64,000 nucleotides of DNA from Anthonomus grandis grandis (Eukaryota > Arthropoda > Insecta > Coleoptera > Curculionidae), in NCBI RefSeq assembly GCF_022605725.1, contig NC_065564.1, positions 8,968,698 to 9,032,697 of the forward strand, written 5' to 3'. This document shows, in pieces, positions 56,561 to 64,000 of this stretch; the stretch's first letter is position 1; every line of letters begins with the position of its first letter. Below the pieces are notes generated by a model, which was given only the letters and a program-made list of their open reading frames with translations, was not told the DNA's origin and searched no databases. Both the position numbers and the translations under genes were made by a program.

Positions 56561-56689
56561 CAGAACAGACAAGTTTTTACGATAGTTTGAAATTTTTGGT
56601 TCATGAGACACGTTGTTCTATATTCTGCTGTTTCCACAGTGATATGATTGTTTGTGCGTATTTAGAAGCGATGGTTACAAAAAAAATCG

Positions 56690-57279
56690 AAGAAGAGCTG
56701 CAGCTCTCCGGGGAGGGCCGGGGTAGAATAGCCCTCCGGTACGCTCTGCCTGTCGTAAAAGGCGACTAAAAGAGTAACCCCTTTGGTGGTAGATGTTGTC
56801 CACTTGCATCGCCCGGTTCAATACCACCACATAGGACTTAGGCGGCGTGAAGTGGTTCCATGCAACTCACGTTTCGCCGCCATGTCGATGTGTCCGGTTT
56901 CCAAAGGGAAAATGGAGAAGAAAAGTAAATGCATGATGGCGCCCTCACGACCAAAACTTTCCGGAGGTAAACTCGCCTCCCATTCAGAGGACAGGCAGGG
57001 AGGTCCATTAGGCGGATCAAAAAGCCTAAAAATCAATTTCTGCAACATCAGAGGTCTAAACACCAATATTAATGCAGTACACCAACACCTGCAATCAAAT
57101 AAGCCTCACATTCTGGCATTGGCAGAAACAAAGGTGAAACCTTCAACAACAAATGTTCCCCTCATTTATCCTGGATACGATCTACACACCCGATTTCGAC
57201 TAAACTTTGGATTGGCAGTATTTGTCAAGAACGATTTGAGTTGCCAGCGGGAGGAAACGCTTGAACCTGTGGACTTCGA
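56690..57279 (+). pseudogene. 5' part of a non-LTR retrotransposon endonuclease ORF (first half of split element)
   Basis: The leader contains CTGCCTGTCGTAAAAGGCGA, a motif I associate with RTE/Proto2-type elements (clade not certain). The open frame from 56783 holds SLKINFCNIRGLNTNINAVHQHLQ, HILALAETKV, YPGYDLHTRFRLNFGLAVFV and LEPVDF, the N-terminal half of an EEP endonuclease. It is cut at GACTTCGA (57279) by a reverse-oriented CR1-group element. The sequence resumes at about 60411. A second copy at 62287 shows the uninterrupted reading across this point (GACTTCGACGTCATGTGG). Confidence 0.75.
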
Positions 57280-60200
57280 ATTCAAATTCAAATTCAAATT
57301 CAAATATGCTTTATTGTTTGAACAAAAAATTGTTATAAACAAAGCTTCACCTAATCCTAAAGAGACAGAGTTACAAGGTTAAAATTATATTTAAAAATGC
57401 AAGTTACAATGACGGATCAAAGTTAAACAGTTAAAATTTACATTTTTTTTTTTTTTTTTGAATTAATAAAATCAACTATATCTAACTTTTCTTAACTAAG
57501 TACAGTGCAACATATAGGGTTAAAAAAAGAAAAACATTTAAAACAAACAGGTTAGGAAAAGAGCTAGGTCTCCCTTAATTAATTAAAATCTGATTGTCGT
57601 TGAAATATTCAGCCACAGAGTAATAAGCTCGACCACTCAGAAATCTCCTCAAGAGAAACTTAAATTTGATGAGAGATTTTGCCCCTCTAATGTCTTCTGG
57701 TAGGTGGTTAAAGATTTTTATACCTTCATAAAAAATTGATCTCTTCACCAAGGCAGATGTTGGAATGGGAAGCCGCAAATTATTCCGCTGGCGAGTGACA
57801 TATCGTGGATTCTGTAGGACAAACCTGTATTGATGGGAGAAAATAAGGCATGCCACCTCCTGTATGTATAGGCAGTAGATTGTAAGAATGCCCTCCCTGA
57901 TAAAATATGGTCGGCATGATTCCCTAGGTGATATCCCGCATATATAACGCACGGCACGTTTCTGTAGAACAAACAACATCTGTAGAAGATAGTTGCTTGC
58001 ACTACCCCAGAAGCAGACACCATACCTGAGATGGGACTCAATTAGGGAAAAGTACACGGCTCTCCCAAACAACAAACCTAACAGCAAAACAACCCGCAGA
58101 AACCCTATTGCTGAGACTCCGTATATGGTCCTCAAACTTAAGTTCCTTGTCAATCACCAGACCCAAAAACTTATTGTTAGAATAAGGCGGGACAGGCCAG
58201 TTAGCAATAAGAATATTATCAAGACTACGATTATTTGTAAAACAAATTAGTTTGGTCTTCTCTGGATTTAATGATAGTAAATTTGCCCTGAACCACTCAT
58301 ATATAAGTTGAAGATCAGCCAACATGGCTATTCTCAAAGAGTCGGTATCATACTTATGCCAGAGAACGGTGGTGTCGTCAGCAAAGAGCGTGAATTTTCC
58401 CTGGATATTAAGTCGGACGAGGTCATTAATATATAGGAGAAAAAGTATTGGTCCCAGTACCGACCCTTGAGGTACTCCCCAGGCAACAGATTGATATTCA
58501 GAATACTCCGACCCCACACACACTCTCTGACGACGACCCTTTAGATATGAACAAAACCAACTCGCCGCCAAGCCCCTAAAACCATAGTGAAAGAGCTTCC
58601 GCAGCAGAACCTCGTGACTGACACAGTCGAAGGCTTTCGACAAGTCACAAATCACAGCAGCGGAAACTCCACCACCGTTAATCTGACAGTAGACATCACT
58701 CATAAAGTTAAACATTGCGTCATTTGTGTTTTTATTTTCTTGAAAGCCAAACTGAGAACCACTAAGAACAATCTTTGATTTTAAATAAGACATCACACGT
58801 TTTTTAACCAATTTTTCAATAATCTTTGAAAGTGTGGACAGAAGGGATATTGGTCTAAAGTTTGATGGTTCAGTGAGGCTGCCCGTCTTATGAATTGGGA
58901 TAACCTTAGCAGATTTTAGGCAAGCGGGAAAGGTGCCCATAACCCATGATGCATTTATAGCTTCAGCAAGGACACTCAGAGAGATGTCCGGCATGTTCAG
59001 GAGTATTTTGGCAGATAGGCCATCCTCCCCGGCTGAGTTTTTGTTTTTTATAGAAGTTAATACCTCCTTAAGCTCAACCAAGTCTGTAGGTATAAAGAAA
59101 AATGATCCTTGAATACTGGTGCTTGATAAATAAGTAAGTGGATCTGTTGTTGGGAAACCCAAATCTTTATAGATTTTATCAGCAATTCCAATAAAAAAGT
59201 CATTTATATGATTAGCAGAACATTCAGGGACTGCCATGGAATAATTGCTGTATGATTGACGGATATCATTAACAATCTTCCAGCATTCTTTAGACTTGTT
59301 TGTGGCCTTATTTAGGCAATTTGAGTAGAAGGATCTTTTGGCGATTTTTTATTAGTCGCCGATGCAAGGACCTATAAAAGTTAAAATATTGATGAAAAGC
59401 CGGGCAATTCGTGAACTTTCTTAATGTGTGAAGGGATCTCAAATTTCTACATGAAGTTTTAAGTCCCCTAGTTAACCATGACTTCTTGTTCTTTTTTGGT
59501 CTAATTTTCACCATGGGAAAAGAGATATAAAAGAGGTTTATCAATTTCCGGTGGAAACACGACAATGGATCCGACGAATTCAACACGCTTTCCCATCCAG
59601 CAGCCACACACGGGTCATGGAATCTGTCGTAGTACCTCCTGCTGAAAATTCGACCGTAGGAGCACTCGGCAGTTTTGGGGCATTTCCCTTTACTGATTTC
59701 ACAGATCACTGCCTCGTGGTCCGACATGCCAGAATTCACAACAGTGCAATCCACCATATGTTCGGGATAATTAGTGCAAACATAGTCAATGGTGCTGGAC
59801 GAGAACCGTGTGATGCGAGTGGGAGACCTAACATGCATTTGAAGGTTAAATGAACTGAGTAAATTACGGAGGGTCAGTGTTGCAATAGATTTCTCATTAT
59901 AATTTACATTGAAATCACCCGCCAACAGTATGGAGGATGAACATGGGATCATAAGCAGGAGACTTTCCAAGCATAAGCAGAATTCAGAGCTATCAGATAA
60001 TGGTGACCGATAAATACAAATAATGTATAGGTTTAAATCCTCACAAAAAGATGCAGCAAATTCAAAAACAGATTCCTTTAGGAGATGGTTAAATTTATCA
60101 ATTTTTCGAAAAGTGCTTTCCATTAAAAAACTTTTGCCAGCTAAGATCATACATCCCCCATGAGATAATTCAGTTCTACAAAAGCTAGAAATCACTACAT

Positions 60201-60410
60201 AGTTACTAATGTACATCATTTCGTTTACTTTAAGCCAATGTTCTGTGAGGAGGATAATGTTAGGTTCCTTTAGTTCATTCAAAAGTAGAGAAAGTTCACC
60301 TGTTTTATTACGGAGAGATTGTACATTTAATAACATTAACGAGAACTTGGAATTTGGGGCTACCTTGACTCCTTTGGAATCTGAAGGGCCAATAAAAAAT
60401 TTTCATCACA
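57280..60410 (-). mobile_element. CR1-group non-LTR retrotransposon inserted in reverse
   Basis: Read on the minus strand it goes from 60410 down to 57280 and ends in a (TTTGAA)n tail: four repeats at 57280-57304. It has ORF2 (EEP and RT, no RNase H) and a 3' UTR of about 270 bp. The 5' end is truncated, with no ORF1. A tail of short repeats and a truncated 5' end are usual for CR1-group insertions. Flanking sequence on both sides belongs to one endonuclease ORF, which defines the ends well. A clear target duplication was not seen beyond GA. Confidence 0.85.
57575..60336 (-). pseudogene. CR1-group ORF2 (endonuclease and reverse transcriptase)
   Basis: EEP: LLNVQSLRNKTGELSLLLNE, IILLTEHWL, IICIYRSP, ILLAGDFNVNY, TIDYVCTNY and NSGMSDHEAVIC. 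A frameshift near 59330 is followed by RT: SAGEDGLSAKIL, FRPISLLSTLSKIIEKLV, AAVICDLSKAFDCVSHEVLL (motif A), WGVPQGSVLGPILFLLYIND, and TLFADDTTV (motif C, FADD codons at 58374-58385). A second shift near 58120 leads to the tail, with YFSLIESHLRYGVCFWG, YICGISPRESCR and FNHLPEDIRG, and the stop at 57575. Both catalytic centres are complete, so only a few lesions separate this copy from an intact ORF. Confidence 0.88.
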
Positions 60411-60873
60411 GACATCATGTGGTTCAAAATAATAGCCAGTGGTGCCACGAAATTTATCTGCTGTATCTACAGACCACCAAGCGACACCCAATATAGACAG
60501 CTCTTTTTGAACCTGGTTGATTGCATTAACCATCTGCAAATTGACTAACCAAGCGCAGAAATAATCGTCATGGGTGATTTTAACGGTCACAATACTTTTA
60601 ACTGGCTGCGCTTCTGCAACAAGAACGATGATGAAGGACGAGAAGCTGAGCTATTTGCCACCATATGCGGGCTTACGCAGCTTGTGGAGGAACCTACCAG
60701 AATCCCCGATCGAGACGGTGAGTTCGCGAGTCTCCTAGATCTGGTCTCGGCTTCAGACTCTGACTCGTACACTGTATCAATACATGCCCCCCTAGGAACA
60801 TCGGACCACAAATTGATAACAGTCTCTTGCCAGTTGGAGGTTAAAACGCAGGATCCTCCGATGCTTCATAAAT
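60411..60873 (+). pseudogene. 3' part of the split endonuclease ORF
   Basis: This continues the reading cut at 57279: DVMWFKIIASGATKF, ICCIYRPPSDTQY, then a stretch with one frame change into IIVMGDFNGHNTFNWLRF, DDEGREAELFATICGLTQLV, EEPTRIPD, SLLDLVSASDSDSYTVS and APLGTSDHKLITVSCQL. GDFNGH and SDHK are the catalytic EEP motifs. The ORF ends at TAG 60871-60873 with no RT following. A degenerate stretch comes after. Confidence 0.75.
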
Positions 60874-62286
60874 AGATCCACTAGCAACCTGCCACCTCTG
60901 GGCAAATACTGAAGAAACTCTACATAAAGAAACTCCAACCAGTGGAAAACAGGCCTCCTCTTGCTGAAGAGATATATGCGAAGTTTAATGGACTCATCTG
61001 ACCCCAACGAACTGTGTCCTGAAAGTCTCATTCTCTGCATCTGAGTTTGACACTTTGAACAATGCTTCATTTGGCTTATTGGAGTTCAAAAATGGCCGTT
61101 TATGCTTCACATAAAATCCCTTAGCATAAAACCCCGATTTCCATGAAAAAAACGAGAAGGAACTTACGATTCCACGAAAAGGGCACATCCAATAATAAAC
61201 ACAAATAAAACAGAGATTGTTAACATAAAATTGGTTTCAAATCATTTACCTTTAAGAGTTTAGAAGAGATAACCTAGGAAGAGAGTAAATCGTCAAAGAA
61301 GTTTTTAGAAGATCACTTAGGGGAGCAGTAAATGGAGAAAAAGAACAAGAAGGGGTGAAATGTAATAAAGAAGTTCCTGGTGAGAAGGAAAATTATCCCA
61401 TTAAAGACCTGGGATAAAGACTTTCTTATTTTCCCAATCAGGTTGGTGGACCCTCTGGTGTCTAGTGACGTGTAGTGTAGTATTTCTCCCCATATCAAGA
61501 ATTTCATATTTGTGGCTATTTGTTAAGGACTCAAGACAAACAACCATCCACAAACCCTAAAAGGATTCGTTTAAATGACTTCTCAGGCTTTTTCAGACAG
61601 TAAGTGTTCAAAGAGCAAGAGGGTGAGAGAAGCAACAAACCAAACAGTCCATAAGAACAACGAATTTAACTCCTAAAACAAACTCTAACCACTGAGGAAA
61701 ATAGGGTTGCACCTTAAGAGATTTAATCTAATCCCAATCAACAGCTCTAACAAGCCTAAGCAATCTGTCTTAGCAGAAATCTATAGGACAAAGAAATTGT
61801 TGTTGCAGTCATAGTTGGACTATGATAAGAAGCTTTTTAATTTGAAGGAAGAGCCAGAGAGTCAGTAGCTAACTTCACTGGTCCCTATTCATCCTTTGGC
61901 ATTGACTGCAACATGGACTTCACACTTCCATCCAAGACCACATTTGAGAAGCTCCTTCCTGAAGACCAAAAAAAACATAAGAATGATTGGATTCAAGCAT
62001 AACCCCATCTTTGTACAAAAAAACTTAAGTCTCAAATTATTGTCTTATTTCTAATTAAAAACCGCCTCAAGGCACCCAATGCTGCAGGAACTTCAGACCA
62101 CTTATCCCTTTATGTGGAACTTAAACCCATTCATCATCTACCTCTGACTATACACAACCGGCAAATGTCTTTCTTGGTTCCGGTAGCATAGGCAATGCGT
62201 TAACTTAAAGTGAGAACAACAAATCAGGTAGAGAATAGAGAGAGACGAAACGAATTTCCAAAACCAAGACCATTTCCGACCATTCC
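60874..62286. other. Degenerate sequence, no clear gene
   Basis: The first 100 bases may be decayed linker of the element before it (KLYIKKLQPVENRPPLAEEI is readable near 60913). After that I recognise no protein, repeat or RNA. The several ORFs of 60-100 codons have no family motifs. Confidence 0.4.
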
Positions 62287-62640
62287 AACTTTCCGGAGGT
62301 AAACTCGCCTACCATTCGGATCTTCGGGCAGAGGCTAGTCGGGGGAGTCCATCAGGCGGATCTAAAAGCCTAAAAATCAATTTCTGCAACATCAGAGGCC
62401 TAAACACCAATGTTAATGCAGTACACCAACACCTGCAATCAAGTATGCCTCACATTCTGGCATTGACAGAAACAAAGGTGAAACCTTCAACAACAAATGT
62501 TCACCTCATTTATCCTGGATACGATCTACACACCCGATTTCGACTAAACTTTGGATTGGCAGTATTTGTCAAGAACGATTTGAGTTGCCAGCGGGAGCAA
62601 ACGCTTGAACCTGCGGACTTCGACGTCATGTGGTTCAAAA
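62287..62640 (+). pseudogene. Second copy of the non-LTR endonuclease N-terminus
   Basis: It matches 56957-57279 closely: FCNIRGLNTNVNAVHQHLQ, HILALTETKVKPSTTNVHLI, YPGYDLHTRFRLNFGLAVFV, and it reads through the point where the first copy is interrupted (ADFDVMWFKI). It is then cut at TA 62641-62642 by the left end of a mariner-like element. Confidence 0.75.
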
Positions 62641-62642
62641 TA

Positions 62643-63310
62643 CAGGGTGTCCATTTATAAACTGACACATTTTAACTGCTTATAAGTCGAGAACGAAAAA
62701 TGACAACAATGTGCGGTTTTCACAGAACTTCATCAATATTTATAAAGTTTTTTTTGACAGTATTGCCAAGTTCCAAAATTTACCTGAAATAGGAGGAAAA
62801 AAAATTATGATTTTCAAAGACCGATTTCTCAAAAATTTTAAATGTAACACCCTGTACTTTTTATTTTCACATTAAAGCCTGTTAAATCCCCTTTCCGAAA
62901 ATGTATAAATTGTCTTAAATTCATTATTTTTTTTTATAATTAAGTTTAAACCCTACAAAATTCAAACTTTCCAAAAAATAGAAAATCGCGCCCTTGAAAA
63001 AAGATATTTAATGTGCAAAACACTACTAGATCTTTTTAAAAATTAGCCGGATACCAATTTAATAATGTCTGATGAGGCAACATTTCAGTGGTCGAGTAAA
63101 TAAGCATAACTGCCGAATTTGGGGAAATGAAAATCCTCGAGTGTATAACAAATTTGAAAGAGATTCTCCTAAGCTGAACGTTTGGTGTGCAGTATCGAAA
63201 TTTAAAATTTATGGGCCATTTTTTTTCACGAAGCAACAGTGAATGGAAACAATTACACCGATATGTTGGAAGCATTTTTTTATCCTCAACTTAATTCATT
63301 CTTAACATTC
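62643..63310 (+). mobile_element. Left end and transposase fragment of a mariner-like element
   Basis: The left terminus CAGGGTGTCCATTTATAAAC follows a TA. The 5' region (to about 63060) is non-coding. A decayed transposase piece follows in changing frames: MSDEATF (first Asp), RVNKHNCRIWGNENPRVYN, PKLNVWCAVSKFKIYGPFFF and TVNGNNYTDMLEAFFYPQLN. The HTH part before it and everything after the middle of the core are missing. The right terminus is absent; RT sequence begins near 63310. Confidence 0.65.
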
Positions 63311-64000
63311 TAAACTTAATTCATCAAAGTCTAAGCTTATGTTTTTTGGCCGAAAAAAAAGTAAAAATATATTTTCAGTTGTTAGTAATATAAAAATAAA
63401 TGGTGAAAAGCTTGAATTCTGTGAAGAAGCACGTAATTTAGGGGTAGTAATAGATACTGAATTAAATTTTGAAAGCCATATTAAAAACCTTATTCAAAAA
63501 GCATATATATCATTAAAACAATTATATAATAGTCGTCAAATTTTAAGCGTCGAATTAAAAAGAAAGCTTCACATAGCTTTCTTTTTAATTCGACGCTTGT
63601 TTTGTCTCACTTTAATTATGCAGACATAGTTTATGGCCCGTGCCTCAGACATTGTGACAAGTTTCGAATACAAAAAATCCAAAATATGTGTTGCCGTTTA
63701 ATATTCAATATTGGAAAATATGATAGCATATCTTATAAAATTAATGAAACTAAATGGTTAAATATGACAAATCGAAAGCTATTACATCTTGGAATCTTTT
63801 TTCATGAACTTATAAATAAACGCAAATATATGTATTTCAACGTGCTTCATAGAAAAAATCACAGTGAAAAAATGACAGTGTACACTCTAGAAATACTAGA
63901 AATAAAACAAAGTTCGTGATTCCTAAACATAAAACAGCATTTTTTCGAAAAAGTTCTTTGTATACCTCTGTTCATCTTTATAATTCTTTGCCCGATTATA
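63311..64000 (+). pseudogene. C-terminal part of a non-LTR reverse transcriptase, running off the window
   Basis: Reading SSKSKLMFFGRKKSKN, then IKINGEKLEFCEEARNLGVV, IDTELNFESHIKNLIQKAYI and LKQLYNSRQILSVELKRKL is the RT thumb. After the palindrome at 63545-63598 it continues SHFNYADIVYGPCLRHCDKF, IQKIQNMCCRLIF and LHLGIFFHELINKRKYMYF. Near 63880 it changes frame to KTKFVIPKHKTAFFRKSSLY and LYNSLPDY. This fits Jockey/CR1-group ORF2 tails. Motif C is missing on the left. The end lies beyond the window. Confidence 0.75.
63545..63598. repeat. Perfect palindrome, 24-bp arms and 6-nt loop
   Basis: The left arm 63545-63568 starts AAGCGTCGAATTAAAAAGAA; the right arm 63575-63598 is its exact reverse complement; the loop is TCACAT. 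The right arm has no place in the RT reading, so it looks like an inverted templated insertion. Confidence 0.95.

Noticed and set aside
57280..57304. Run of FKFKFK codons as part of the endonuclease protein
   Set aside because: It is the (TTTGAA)n tail of the reverse-inserted CR1-group element read through by chance.
1..64000. tRNA, rRNA or a single new multi-gene system
   Set aside because: No tRNA A/B boxes with a cloverleaf or rRNA-like stretch were found, and apart from the host gene all coding segments fit known transposable element families.

Overview
This window looks like heterochromatin-like DNA from an insect. It is AT-rich and spliceosomal introns are visible. The elements present are typical of arthropods: R1-like, I-clade, CR1-group and Penelope retroelements; hAT, piggyBac, Harbinger and mariner-like DNA transposons; and a long satellite array. 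A beetle is plausible, but the sequence does not prove the order. There are no bacterial operons, rRNA or tRNA genes, or CRISPR arrays.

The only likely host gene lies on the minus strand. Four exons (36055-35914, 31599-31489, 5820-5639, 5497-5369) have GT/AG borders and matching phases. Joined, they give the last 187 codons of a multi-pass membrane protein, with a polyadenylation signal about 60 bp after the stop. Its 25.7 kb intron is about 93% a 366-bp satellite (7014-30819, about 65 units). A roughly 7.5 kb block of that satellite is itself duplicated.

Layout. 730-4775: decayed R1-like retrotransposon with no RT catalytic core and two RNase H pieces. 5.3-7.0 kb: 3' exons of the host gene and intron with a small endonuclease fragment. 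7.0-30.8 kb: satellite. 30.85-35.4 kb: rest of intron 1 and exon 2, with a transposase tail, a 129-bp MITE, a Penelope RT piece, a Harbinger nuclease piece, a mariner-like element and a hammerhead-ribozyme-like motif. 35.9-36.05 kb: the most upstream exon visible. 36.6-48.4 kb: a foldback-like inverted repeat with arms of about 290-bp tandem units. It was hit by a piggyBac-like element (37187-45229), which was itself hit at its transposase start codon by an I-clade retrotransposon (37397-43114). A mariner-like element (46585-47595) sits in the other arm. 48.4-50.3 kb: Gypsy and non-LTR remnants. 50489-54418: hAT element with intact ends and an 8-bp target duplication. 54.4-56.6 kb: little recognisable. 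56.7-60.9 kb: endonuclease region of one non-LTR element, split by a reverse-oriented CR1-group element. 62.3-64.0 kb: second copy of that endonuclease region, a mariner-like left end, and an RT tail carrying a perfect 24-bp-arm palindrome.

Almost every element ORF is broken by stops or frameshifts, so they are annotated as pseudogenes. Only the host gene looks maintained. The window's main interest is the satellite-filled intron and the readable order of nested insertions.
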